DNA of 58,920 nt from Hespellia sp. Lineage in GTDB: Bacteria; Bacillota; Clostridia; Lachnospirales; Lachnospiraceae. Both the position numbers and the translations under genes were made by a program. Shown here one piece after another: positions 41,762 to 50,277 of this stretch; position 1 is the first letter of the stretch; the number at the start of each line of letters is the position of its first letter. The stretch spans positions 1-58,920 of the forward strand of contig JAQUVD010000025.1 of the NCBI GenBank assembly GCA_028693555.1. The letters are read 5' to 3'. Below the pieces are notes generated by a model. It searched no databases and had not been told where the DNA came from. It saw only the letters and a program-made list of their open reading frames with translations.

Positions 41762-42748
41762 ATGAGTCTGAATATGATGGATATGCATTGTGACACATTG
41801 ATGAAAGCAATGTTGGAAAATAAACAGGATATCTATGAAAATGCGGCAACAATGGTCGACATAAAGAGATTAACTGATAACGGATATCTGGCACAGTTCT
41901 TTGCGATTTTCGTTGTGCCGGAAACGATGTATCGGGAGGGACTCCATATGGATCCAATTCCAAGTGAAGAATGCATCTTGCGCTGTCATCAGATATTTGA
42001 ACATACGATGCAGCAGCATGAAGCTGTGGTGTCTAAGGCAACCACGGTTGATCGGATTATGGAGAATGCTGCGAAGGGAAAGCTGAGTGCGGTTCTCACA
42101 ATGGAAGATGGTGTTGCCGTGGATGGACGGATGGAAAATCTGGACCGCTTCTATGATATGGGCGTTCGGGCGCTCGCGCTGACATGGAATTACGAAAACT
42201 GTTTTGGATATCCGAACAGCAGGGAGACGAAGATCATGGCACAGGGACTCAAACCCTTTGGAAAAGAAGCCGTGGCATATATGCAGGATAAAGGAATCTT
42301 AGTCGATGTCAGTCATTTGTCGGATGGCGGATTTTACGATGTGGCAGATATCGCGAAGAAACCGTTTATTGCCTCGCATTCGAACTGCAGGGAACTCTCC
42401 AATCATCCAAGAAACCTGACAGATGATATGTTGAAAATTTTTGGAAATACCGGAGGTGTAACGGGCCTGAACTTTTGTCCGGATTTTCTGACAAACGATG
42501 CGAAGAACAAAGAAAGCTCTGTGGAAATGATTGTCGCGATGGCAAAGCATATGAAACAAATCGGAGGAATCGATATCATCGGAGTCGGTACCGATTTCGA
42601 TGGAATAGAAGGGAGTCTTGAAATCTCCGGATGTGAGAAGATGAATCTGCTCGCAGATGGATTATCACGGAATGGATTCACAACCGGCGAAATTGAAAAA
42701 ATCATGAGTGGCAATCTGCTGCGCGTCATGAGAGACGCTGTAAAGTGA
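41762..42748 (+). CDS. Membrane-dipeptidase (renal dipeptidase, M19) family enzyme
   Basis: The 328-residue zinc enzyme has the M19 motifs MDMHCDTLMKAML, TMEDGVAVDG, LTWNYENCFG, VDVSHLSDGGFYDVADI, FIASHSNCRELSNHPRN and GVGTDFDG. The family cuts dipeptides, including Cys-Gly. Together with CyuA it could release and then break down cysteine, yielding sulfide and pyruvate. AGGAG suits the ATG at 41762; another ATG lies three bases earlier. There is no signal peptide, so it acts inside the cell. Confidence 0.88.
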   Translation: MSLNMMDMHCDTLMKAMLENKQDIYENAATMVDIKRLTDNGYLAQFFAIFVVPETMYREGLHMDPIPSEECILRCHQIFEHTMQQHEAVVSKATTVDRIMENAAKGKLSAVLTMEDGVAVDGRMENLDRFYDMGVRALALTWNYENCFGYPNSRETKIMAQGLKPFGKEAVAYMQDKGILVDVSHLSDGGFYDVADIAKKPFIASHSNCRELSNHPRNLTDDMLKIFGNTGGVTGLNFCPDFLTNDAKNKESSVEMIVAMAKHMKQIGGIDIIGVGTDFDGIEGSLEISGCEKMNLLADGLSRNGFTTGEIEKIMSGNLLRVMRDAVK

Positions 42749-42823
42749 AAAAAGGGAAGAAGTGCAATATCCAAAGAAAATCACTTGAAATGAGCAATAT
42801 TCATAAGAAAATTATCCTAGAGC

Positions 42824-42867
42824 TATGATATGATTTATCATGTAGAAACCAAAATACAATGATAAAT
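42824..42867. promoter_or_regulatory. Inverted repeat and possible promoter before kduI
   Basis: ATTTATCAT (42833-42841) and ATGATAAAT (42859-42867) are perfect 9-bp inverted repeats 17 bp apart, directly after a TATGAT box (42824-42829). The repeat fits a repressor site or an mRNA leader hairpin for the kduI operon. The -35 region is weak. Confidence 0.4.
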
Positions 42868-42886
42868 AAGAAAGGATGACAATAGA

Positions 42887-43750
42887 ATGGAACTTAGAAC
42901 AGCAGCATCACCAAGAGACGTAAAGCATTACACAACGGAGAGATTAAGAGAGGAATTTCTGATTCCACAGATGTTCTTTGCTGATGATATTAAATTGGTA
43001 TACAGCCATATTGATCGCATTATCACAGGAGGTGTGATGCCGGTAGAAAAAGAACTGAAATTGACAGCAGGAGAAGAACTTAGAGCAGAATATTTCCTTG
43101 AGAGACGTGAGATGGGAATCATCAACATCGGTGGAGCAGGAGCAATCACTGTGGATGGTACAGTATATGAAGTAGGAGCGCGCGAGGGAATGTATATCGG
43201 AAAGGGTGCAAAGGATATTACATTTGCAAGTGTCTCATCCGCAGCGCCTGCAAAGTTCTATCTGAATAGTGCACCGGCACATACGACATATCCGACGGTA
43301 CTGATCAAGCCGGAAGGTACACCGACTGACGGCGTTGTTATTGTGAAAGACGAGAATAAAGTAGAGCTCGGATCACTGGAGGATTCTAACCACAGAGTGA
43401 TCTGCAAATATATTCTTCCGGGACAGGTGGAGAGTTGTCAGCTTGAGATGGGCATGACACATCTTGAACCGGGCAGTGTCTGGAATACGATGCCATGTCA
43501 TACGCACGACAGAAGAATGGAAGTCTATCTGTACTTTGATTTGCCAGAAGATGCATTTGTGATGCACTACATGGGCGAAGCAACAGAGACGAGACATATC
43601 GTAGTCCGCAACGAGCAGGCTGTGATCTCACCAAGCTGGTCGATTCACTCAGGAAGCGGATCAAGAAATTATACATTTATCTGGGGAATGGTTGGAGAGA
43701 ATCAGGACTTTGATGACATGGATCACATCGAAATGAAGGATTTACTGTAG
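42887..43750 (+). CDS. kduI: 5-keto-4-deoxyuronate isomerase
   Basis: KduI turns 5-keto-4-deoxyuronate, made from unsaturated uronic acids, into 2,5-diketo-3-deoxygluconate. The 287-residue cupin protein has [19 protein letters not shown], the metal-binding [18 protein letters not shown] (His-x-His and Glu) and [26 protein letters not shown] lies before the start. It heads a run of four genes and is followed at 25 bases by a second isomerase of another family. Confidence 0.95.
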   Translation: MELRTAASPRDVKHYTTERLREEFLIPQMFFADDIKLVYSHIDRIITGGVMPVEKELKLTAGEELRAEYFLERREMGIINIGGAGAITVDGTVYEVGAREGMYIGKGAKDITFASVSSAAPAKFYLNSAPAHTTYPTVLIKPEGTPTDGVVIVKDENKVELGSLEDSNHRVICKYILPGQVESCQLEMGMTHLEPGSVWNTMPCHTHDRRMEVYLYFDLPEDAFVMHYMGEATETRHIVVRNEQAVISPSWSIHSGSGSRNYTFIWGMVGENQDFDDMDHIEMKDLL

Positions 43751-43775
43751 GATAGAGAAAAGGGGAAATAATAGA

Positions 43776-44414
43776 ATGAAAATTGCATTAATCAATGAAA
43801 ACAGTCAGGCGGCAAAAAATGAAATGGTATATAATTCTCTGAAAAAAGTGGTGGAGCCGATGGGACACGAGGTCTTCAATTATGGCATGTATACGGCAGA
43901 GGATGAGAGCCAGTTAACCTATGTACAGATCGGTATCTTAGCGGCAGTTCTTTTGAACTCGAAGGCAGCGGATTATGTTATCACCGGATGTGGAACAGGC
44001 GAAGGTGCAATGCTTGCCTGCAATTCATTCCCGGGTGTCATCTGCGGACATGTGGAAGATGCACTTGACGCTTATACATTTGCACAGATCAATGATGGAA
44101 ATGCAATCGCGCTTCCATTTGCAAAAGGATTTGGCTGGGGCGGAGACTTAAATCTTGAGTATATTTTTGAAAAATTATATGTAGAAGAAGGCGGAAAAGG
44201 ATATCCAAAAGACCGTGTTGTTCCGGAACAGAGAAATAAGAGAATTCTTGATGAAGTAAAAACGGTAACATACAGAAAACTCACAGACATCTTAAAAGAG
44301 CTTGATCGGGAATTAGTAAAAGGCGCATTAAGCGGTGCAAAGTTCCAGCAATTATTCTTTGCAAACTGTCAGGATGAAGAGATTGCAGCAACGGTAAAAG
44401 AAATCTTAGCATAG
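43776..44414 (+). CDS. RpiB/LacAB-family isomerase, DhuI-like
   Basis: The 212-residue protein matches the RpiB/LacA/LacB family with KIALINENSQAAKN, YVITGCGTGEGAMLACNSFPGV and NDGNAIALPFAKGFGWGGDLN. It is longer than RpiB (about 150) by a C-terminal helical extension. In streptococci a member of this family, DhuI, isomerises 4-deoxy-5-hexosulose-uronate from glycosaminoglycans, the same reaction as KduI. Lying beside kduI, it most likely has that role or works on a closely related uronate. AAAAGGGG precedes the start. Confidence 0.8.
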   Translation: MKIALINENSQAAKNEMVYNSLKKVVEPMGHEVFNYGMYTAEDESQLTYVQIGILAAVLLNSKAADYVITGCGTGEGAMLACNSFPGVICGHVEDALDAYTFAQINDGNAIALPFAKGFGWGGDLNLEYIFEKLYVEEGGKGYPKDRVVPEQRNKRILDEVKTVTYRKLTDILKELDRELVKGALSGAKFQQLFFANCQDEEIAATVKEILA

Positions 44415-44426
44415 GAGTTTATCACA

Positions 44427-45239
44427 ATGAAAATTGGTGTACGTGCCCACGATTATGGGAAAATGGAAATTGAAGAGATGGCAATGCTGCTGCATGAAGA
44501 AGGATATGATGCAGCACAGCTTGCATTTCCAAAAGCGTTTACAGGAATCGATAGCTATGAGGACATTACACTCCGTCATTTAGAGCGGGTTCGAAAAGCA
44601 TTTGAAGAGCAGCAGGTAGAAATTCCGGTGTTTGGATGCTATATGGATCTTGGCAATCCAGACGAATCCGTCCGTGCTCATGCAGTGGAGACGATAAAAA
44701 GATGTCTTGCATTTAATAAGGAAGTGGGCGCAAATGTAGTTGGAACAGAGACAGCTTACCCGCATCTGGATGCAGAGCAGAAGAAAATCTGGTATCCACA
44801 TATGCTGGACAGTGTGCAGCGTGTCGTAGAAGAAGCCGCCCGTTTGGATGTGAAACTGGCAATTGAACCAGTCTACTGGCATCCGCTTGAGAATCTGGAT
44901 GCACTGTTGGATGTGATAAAAAAAGTGGGCGATGAAGCGCATCTTCGGGTTATTTTTGACGCTTCGAACTTACTGGAATTTCCGGAATCGACAGAACAGG
45001 GAACATATTGGAATGAATGGCTCAGCCATATCGGGAAATATATCGAGGCAATGCACATCAAGGACTTCAATTTTGGAGAGAACAAGGAGTATCAGCCGAC
45101 GCTGCTCGGAGAAGGCTGTATCAAATATGATGCGATTTCCAAATGGCTTCATAAGAACAGACCGGACATGTATCTGCTGCGTGAGGAAATGAATCCGAAG
45201 ACGGCACAGAAAGATATTGCGTTTATGAAGTCCCTGTAA
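44427..45239 (+). CDS. Sugar isomerase/epimerase TIM-barrel protein
   Basis: The 270-residue protein has a xylose-isomerase-like barrel with a probable metal tetrad: Glu in AIEPVYW, Asp in IFDASNLLEF, His in EAMHIKDF and Glu in LREEMNP. It lies 12 bases after the DhuI-like gene and before the deacetylase-like gene, so it should act on a uronate-related sugar. A 3-epimerase or keto-isomerase role is possible. The protein is distinct from the similar gene at 19947; both share only the fold. Confidence 0.75.
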   Translation: MKIGVRAHDYGKMEIEEMAMLLHEEGYDAAQLAFPKAFTGIDSYEDITLRHLERVRKAFEEQQVEIPVFGCYMDLGNPDESVRAHAVETIKRCLAFNKEVGANVVGTETAYPHLDAEQKKIWYPHMLDSVQRVVEEAARLDVKLAIEPVYWHPLENLDALLDVIKKVGDEAHLRVIFDASNLLEFPESTEQGTYWNEWLSHIGKYIEAMHIKDFNFGENKEYQPTLLGEGCIKYDAISKWLHKNRPDMYLLREEMNPKTAQKDIAFMKSL

Positions 45240-45287
45240 TATGATGAGAGAAATGAACGAGATGAAGGATTTCACAAAGGAGTTTCT

Positions 45288-46157
45288 ATGCTGAGATTAA
45301 GACAGGATATTCCTCTCTTTCCGAATGGGAAAAAGAAAGCATTGACATTAAGTTATGACGATGGAGTGACCCAGGACGAACGCCTGCTTGGGCTGATGAA
45401 TCAATATCAGATCAAAGGGACTTTTAATATCAATGCAGGACTCATGGGTGATAAAGACTGGCTCAAGCAGCCGAGGATTGATGTGAGTCATGATAAGTTT
45501 TCGAAGGAAAAGGTCAAAGAGCTGTATTGCGGTCAGGAGATTGCGGTGCACACGATGACGCATCCGGATCTTCCGAGAGTGCCGGAAGGTATGATTGCAT
45601 ACGAGATTGCAGAGTGCCGAAAGGAACTGGAAGAATTGGAAGAGAAGCCGGTGACCGGTATGGCATATCCGTTCGGAACATATAACGAAAAAGTAAAACA
45701 GGCTGCAAAGACTTGTGGCATTACCTATTCCAGAACGACGAAGCAGACCTTTGCATTTGATGTTCCGGAGGATTTCTTAGAGTGGCATCCGACCATTCAT
45801 CACACGGAGGAGAGACTGTTTTCCTTGTGGGAAGAATTTTTGGAGCCAGTCACAGATGAAATGTATAGGCAGCCACAGCTATTCTATATGTGGGGACATT
45901 CCTATGAATTTGATGCCTTTGGTCAATGGGAAATGATAGAGGAATTCCTGAAGAAAGCTGGCGGGCATGAGGCAGTTTGGTATGCGACAAATGAAGAAAT
46001 TTATCGTTATGTCATGGCAGTCCGAGGGCTCTGTTACAGTGCGAGCGGCGATTACATATATAATCCGGGCGCGTTGGATGTCTGGATGATGATCGATAAA
46101 AAGGTATATCAGATTCCATCGGGAGAGAGTATTACAATTAAAAAATGGGAAAAGTAA
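45288..46157 (+). CDS. Polysaccharide-deacetylase (CE4-like) family protein
   Basis: The 289-residue protein has the NodB-type motifs ALTLSYDDGVTQDERL (catalytic and metal Asp), AVHTMTHPDLP (two His metal ligands) and GMAYPFGTYNEKV. It lacks a signal peptide, so it would work on small imported sugars. In this cluster removal of acetyl groups from pectin or glycosaminoglycan fragments is a fair guess. CAAAGGAG precedes the ATG. A terminator follows, separating it from the TRAP genes. Confidence 0.82.
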   Translation: MLRLRQDIPLFPNGKKKALTLSYDDGVTQDERLLGLMNQYQIKGTFNINAGLMGDKDWLKQPRIDVSHDKFSKEKVKELYCGQEIAVHTMTHPDLPRVPEGMIAYEIAECRKELEELEEKPVTGMAYPFGTYNEKVKQAAKTCGITYSRTTKQTFAFDVPEDFLEWHPTIHHTEERLFSLWEEFLEPVTDEMYRQPQLFYMWGHSYEFDAFGQWEMIEEFLKKAGGHEAVWYATNEEIYRYVMAVRGLCYSASGDYIYNPGALDVWMMIDKKVYQIPSGESITIKKWEK

Positions 46158-46161
46158 GAAG

Positions 46162-46207
46162 AAAAAGGAAGGCTGTGTCTGAAAACATAGTGTTCCTTTT
46201 TGTTTTT
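46162..46207 (+). terminator. Terminator after the deacetylase-like gene
   Basis: AAAAAGGAA pairs with TTCCTTTTT, with an inner CTGTG/CATAG stem, followed by GTTTTT. It ends the kduI operon. Confidence 0.7.
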
Positions 46208-46296
46208 GAGGAAGAAAATAATGAGAGCAATATAGTTTGAAAAAATAGAAAAAAAAGCAACATACATAATAAAATTGACTTTACGATATGCTAGAA

Positions 46297-46308
46297 TAAC
46301 AATTGTTA
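46297..46308. promoter_or_regulatory. Palindrome before the second TRAP operon
   Basis: TAACAATTGTTA is a perfect 12-bp palindrome, 16 bases after a TTGACT (46275-46280) and 88 bases before the TRAP binding-protein start. It may be an operator covering the -10 region. The regulator is unknown. Confidence 0.4.
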
Positions 46309-46396
46309 GAGGTGCACAGACAATTATCATCGAGGTTTTATGACACGGTTACATGCGCAGTAATCGATACGATGTTTGGAAGGAAAAGGAGAAAAA

Positions 46397-47419
46397 ATGG
46401 GAAGCATAAAGAAAAAAATTGGCGTTGCCGTTTCCGTGATTGGAATCCTGGCAGTAGTCGTAACTTTTATTATGGTTCTGAGTGAAAACAGAACAGACAA
46501 AATCAGTATTCGTATGGCGCATAATCAGGCCGATGGTTCAGAAATTGCAGAGTCGATTGCAAAATTTTCGGATTTCGTAGCGGAGGATGCGTCACAGAAT
46601 CTGGAAATCAATATCTATCCAAGTGGTGTGCTCGGTTCAGAAAAAGAAGAAATCGAGATGGTTCAGGCAGGCATCCTTGATATGGCAAAAGTAAGTTCAA
46701 ACACATTAGGACAGTTTGAAGAAAAATATTCAATTTTTGCAGTACCTTACTTATTCACAAGCCAGGAACATTACTATGAAGCAATGGAAAAGAGTGAGGC
46801 AGTACAGGAACTCTTCCAGTCTACAGCAGACGAAGGATATATTGCAATTGGATATTATGCAAATGGATCTAGAAACTTTTACTTAAAAGAAGACAAGGCT
46901 GTGACGGACCCATCCGTATTAAAAGGGAAAAAAATTCGTTCCATGCCGAGCTCGACATCGATGGAAATGATTAAATATATGGGTGGCTCAGCCGTACCAA
47001 TGGCGGGAAGTGAGACATATTCCGCACTTCAGCAGGGAATCGTAGACGGTGCAGAGAACACAGAACTCGTACTTACGGTCGATGGTCATGAGGACCTTGT
47101 AAAATCTTACACCTATACAGAGCACCAGTATTCACCTGATATCTACATCATCAGCACAAAAAAATGGAACAGTCTTTCTACCGATCAGCAGGAGTATCTT
47201 GTAAAATGCCTCGGCGAGACAAATGATAACTTTAAGACCATGTATAACCGTATGATGGAAGAAGCAATCGAAGAAGCCCAGGAGCATGGCGTAACCATTT
47301 ATAGAGACATTGACAAGGCTGCATTTATCGAAGCAGTTTCACCAATTCACGATGAGTTTTGTGAAAAAGGTGACGACTACAAAGCACTGTACGATGATAT
47401 CGAACAGTATGCAGAATAA
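46397..47419 (+). CDS. TRAP transporter substrate-binding protein (DctP family), uronate type
   Basis: The 340-residue protein has an N-terminal hydrophobic segment (GVAVSVIGILAVVVTFIMVL) without a clear lipobox, so it is probably anchored by an uncleaved helix. The DctP fold shows HNQADGSEIAESIAKFSDFV, YPSGVLGSEKEEIEMVQAGILDMAK, GKKIRSMPSS and YSALQQGIVDGAENTELV. The Arg in KKIRSM likely holds the acid group of the ligand. By location the ligand is a uronic acid or unsaturated oligouronide. AAGGAG lies five bases before ATG 46397. Confidence 0.9.
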   Translation: MGSIKKKIGVAVSVIGILAVVVTFIMVLSENRTDKISIRMAHNQADGSEIAESIAKFSDFVAEDASQNLEINIYPSGVLGSEKEEIEMVQAGILDMAKVSSNTLGQFEEKYSIFAVPYLFTSQEHYYEAMEKSEAVQELFQSTADEGYIAIGYYANGSRNFYLKEDKAVTDPSVLKGKKIRSMPSSTSMEMIKYMGGSAVPMAGSETYSALQQGIVDGAENTELVLTVDGHEDLVKSYTYTEHQYSPDIYIISTKKWNSLSTDQQEYLVKCLGETNDNFKTMYNRMMEEAIEEAQEHGVTIYRDIDKAAFIEAVSPIHDEFCEKGDDYKALYDDIEQYAE

Positions 47420-47431
47420 GGGGGATGGCAA

Positions 47432-47911
47432 ATGAAGACACTTAATAAAGTATTAGAATATATATTAGCGATTCTGGTTGTTGTCATGGTTGGCGGATGT
47501 ATCTGGCAGATCGTAACAAGATTTATCCTTCAGAACCCAAGTGACTGGACAGAGGAATTAGTAAGATATGCACTTATCTGGATGACCATGATTGGTGTTC
47601 CATACGCATATGGAAAAGGACAGCACATTTCAGTTACATTTATCACAGCAACATTTACAAAAAAAGGTGCGATAAAAGACAAAATCTTTATTGAAATCTT
47701 AGTTCTCATTCTCAGCGTATTCGTTATGGTTGCAGGTGGAATTATGGTAAGTATCAATGCAGCCGGACAGGTTTCACCGGCACTTGGAATTCCAATGCAG
47801 TACTATTATATTGGAGTGCCAATCTGTGGCGTACTCATGGTGATCTATGCAGTGGATCGTCTGATTCGTTTTGTAAAAGAGTTCAAAGAACTGAAGAAGG
47901 AGGAAAAATAA
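47432..47911 (+). CDS. TRAP transporter small permease (DctQ family)
   Basis: The 159-residue protein has four membrane helices and the signature NPSDWTEELVRYALIWMTMIG. It starts 12 bases after the binding protein and ends directly at the start of the large permease. It forms a carrier with these neighbours. Confidence 0.9.
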   Translation: MKTLNKVLEYILAILVVVMVGGCIWQIVTRFILQNPSDWTEELVRYALIWMTMIGVPYAYGKGQHISVTFITATFTKKGAIKDKIFIEILVLILSVFVMVAGGIMVSINAAGQVSPALGIPMQYYYIGVPICGVLMVIYAVDRLIRFVKEFKELKKEEK

Positions 47912-49219
47912 ATGGAATTACAAGCAGCATTAGTATTAATTATCGTATTCTTTTTTCTGCTGGCAATGAGCGTTCCTGTATCGTTTAGTATTATTTCAGC
48001 AGCACTGGTTACCATTATTATGTTCCTGACACCTCAGTTCGGAATGTTTATCTCAGCACAGAAGCTCGTTGGTGGTATCGACAGTTTCAGCCTGCTTGCA
48101 GTACCGTTTTTCATCCTTGCAGGTCAGCTGATGAGTAACGGCGGTATCGCAAAGAGACTGATTAACCTTGCAATGTTAGTATTAGGAAAAGTACCCGGCT
48201 CTCTTGCGCTGACAAATGTAGCAGGAAATGCGATGTTCGGTTCCTTATCAGGATCAGGTATCGCGGCAGCTACTGCAATCGGTGGTGTTATGAATCCACT
48301 GGAAAAGGAGCACGGATATGATGATGCATTTTCGGCAGCAGCCAACATCGCATCGGCACCGGTTGGACAATTGATTCCTCCAACAAACGCATTTATCGTA
48401 TATTCAGCAGCATGTGGAGGTGCTTCGGTAGCAACTCTGTTCATGGCAGGATGGATTCCGGGACTTTTATGGGCATTCCTCTGTATGGTCGTTGCATTTG
48501 TATATGCAAAGAAAAAAGGTTATGTTGTAAAACGTGAAGAAAAATTAACAGGTAAGGTTGTACTCAAGACAATCTGGGATGCAATCCCAAGCTTACTTTT
48601 GATTGTTATCATTATCGGTGGTATTTTATCCGGCTATTTCACACCGACAGAATCATCCGGAGTAGCCGTTGTATATGCATTTATCTTAGCTGTATTTGTC
48701 TATAAGACAATCAAGATTTCAGATATCAAAAAGATTTTGGTGGATGCAGCAGTGATGACAACGATTGTTATGCTGATTATCGGAGCATCTTCGATTCTAT
48801 CGTTCGTACTGTCTTTCACAGGACTGCCACAGGCAATCAGCGCAGCGATGTTATCTGTTTCGGATAATAAGATTGTGATTCTCTTACTGATCAATGTCAT
48901 TCTTCTGATTGTAGGTACATTCATGGATATGGCACCGGCACTTTTGATTTTCACACCAATCTTCCTTCCGGTTGTAACCAGCATTGGAATGGATCCAATT
49001 CAGTTTGGTGTTATGATGGTTATGAACCTTTCCATCGGAACAATCACACCGCCGGTCGGCAGCGTACTGTTCGTTGGATGTAGTGTTGCGAAGCTGAAAA
49101 TCGAAGAGGTTATGAGAAGACTGATCCCATTCTTTGGGGCAATTGTAGTTGCATTGTTATTTGTAACATTTGTACCGGCAGTCAGCACATGGCTTCCAAC
49201 GGTACTTGGTTTGATGTAG
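47912..49219 (+). CDS. TRAP transporter large permease (DctM family)
   Basis: The 435-residue protein has about 12 helices and DctM motifs: GNAMFGSLSGSGIAAATAIG, PVGQLIPPTNAFIVYSAACG, FTPTESSGVAVVYAF and MNLSIGTITPPVGSVLFVG. GAAGGAGG lies upstream inside the DctQ gene. It completes the second TRAP system of the window, which is clearly different in sequence from the first (25295-26581). Confidence 0.92.
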   Translation: MELQAALVLIIVFFFLLAMSVPVSFSIISAALVTIIMFLTPQFGMFISAQKLVGGIDSFSLLAVPFFILAGQLMSNGGIAKRLINLAMLVLGKVPGSLALTNVAGNAMFGSLSGSGIAAATAIGGVMNPLEKEHGYDDAFSAAANIASAPVGQLIPPTNAFIVYSAACGGASVATLFMAGWIPGLLWAFLCMVVAFVYAKKKGYVVKREEKLTGKVVLKTIWDAIPSLLLIVIIIGGILSGYFTPTESSGVAVVYAFILAVFVYKTIKISDIKKILVDAAVMTTIVMLIIGASSILSFVLSFTGLPQAISAAMLSVSDNKIVILLLINVILLIVGTFMDMAPALLIFTPIFLPVVTSIGMDPIQFGVMMVMNLSIGTITPPVGSVLFVGCSVAKLKIEEVMRRLIPFFGAIVVALLFVTFVPAVSTWLPTVLGLM

Positions 49220-49239
49220 AAAAGGTCTGAAATAAAAAT

Positions 49240-49266
49240 TCCCGCTCAGATAGAATTGAGCGGGAG
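49240..49266. terminator. Bidirectional terminator after the TRAP genes
   Basis: TCCCGCTCA (49240-49248) and TGAGCGGGA (49257-49265) form a 9-bp stem with an 8-nt loop. An A-rich stretch lies before it and TATTTAT after it. It serves the TRAP operon and the convergent AraC gene. Confidence 0.75.
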
Positions 49267-49269
49267 TAT

Positions 49270-50157
49270 TTATGGATTTACAGGAAGTACCAAAGGCTTG
49301 ATAATATCAAGATTCTTACGGTACTTCAACGGAGACATAGTCATGTAGGTCTTAAAGGTCTGTTCGAAGTGTGTCGTGCTTCCATATCCGACAATCTCTG
49401 CGATTCTGGCGATGCTGTAATCCGTCTCTTCCAGATACTGCTTCGCATGCTGAATCCGAATGACATTGATGTACTCGCGGATGGTGTATCCGGTCACTTC
49501 TTTGAAGAGTCGGCAGATATAATATTTGCTGAGATAGAACTGCTCGGCAAGTGCTTCTAAGGAAATCTCTTTCTCATAGTTCTGGGACAGATAATCAGCG
49601 ATTTCATATACGTGCTGATGTTTACCTTCCTTTGGAAGAAGGGGATTCTGAGGTGCCTGAACATCAAGCTCGCGCGTCAGGTAAAGAAAATAAGAAGTGA
49701 TAGCAAGCTCTACTGCCTGTTTATAATTATGCTTCTTATCATTACATTCCTGTTTGATCAGGTAATACAGATCCAGAAAAGCGTTCTGTTGCTGCTGCGT
49801 CAGATGATAGACCCCGTAGTGTTGATGAAAGAAGCGCGTCAGATGGAGTGAAGGATACTTTGTATCAAAGTCCTGTACTTTATCAGGCGTGAGATATAAA
49901 ATGATTCGATTGTGACCGGAATCATCATTGGAAATAGATTTGGTCATGTGAATCAGGTTTGTGTCAATTAAAATCAGATCGCCCTTGGCGGCAACAAAAT
50001 TTCGGTTATTAAAGAAGAAGCTTCGTGTTCCTTCTAATATATAAAATATTTCATATTCGTTGTGAAAATGTTTGACTCTCATATCAAACTTGCCATAGCG
50101 AACCATATGCTCTAGAGAGATGCCCTCAATAGAGGTGTAATAGGAAAGTTTTTCCAA
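49270..50157 (-). CDS. AraC-family regulator of unsaturated-uronate genes
   Basis: The 295-residue protein has a cupin domain (HFHNEYEIFYILEGTRSFFF, KGDLILIDTNLIHMT) and a C-terminal double HTH (EISLEALAEQFYLSKYYICRLFKEVTGYTIREYINVIRI; IARIAEIVGYGSTTHFEQTFKTYMTMSPLKYRKNL). It is divergent from the GH105 gene with 120 bases between and likely activates it. A TATAAT at 50224-50229 toward GH105 has a poor -35 box, as expected for activator dependence. The regulator has a different sequence from the AraC protein at 29952. Confidence 0.88.
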   Translation of the reverse strand: MEKLSYYTSIEGISLEHMVRYGKFDMRVKHFHNEYEIFYILEGTRSFFFNNRNFVAAKGDLILIDTNLIHMTKSISNDDSGHNRIILYLTPDKVQDFDTKYPSLHLTRFFHQHYGVYHLTQQQQNAFLDLYYLIKQECNDKKHNYKQAVELAITSYFLYLTRELDVQAPQNPLLPKEGKHQHVYEIADYLSQNYEKEISLEALAEQFYLSKYYICRLFKEVTGYTIREYINVIRIQHAKQYLEETDYSIARIAEIVGYGSTTHFEQTFKTYMTMSPLKYRKNLDIIKPLVLPVNP

Positions 50158-50277
50158 AATCAGATACCTGCCTTTCTATGGGGATAATAATTTTGGATAC
50201 ATCGCATTTATTAAATGTTATTATATAATAAAGCAGATAAAAATGCTAGTTAGTTCAGAGGTGAAAGGAGTTACAAA

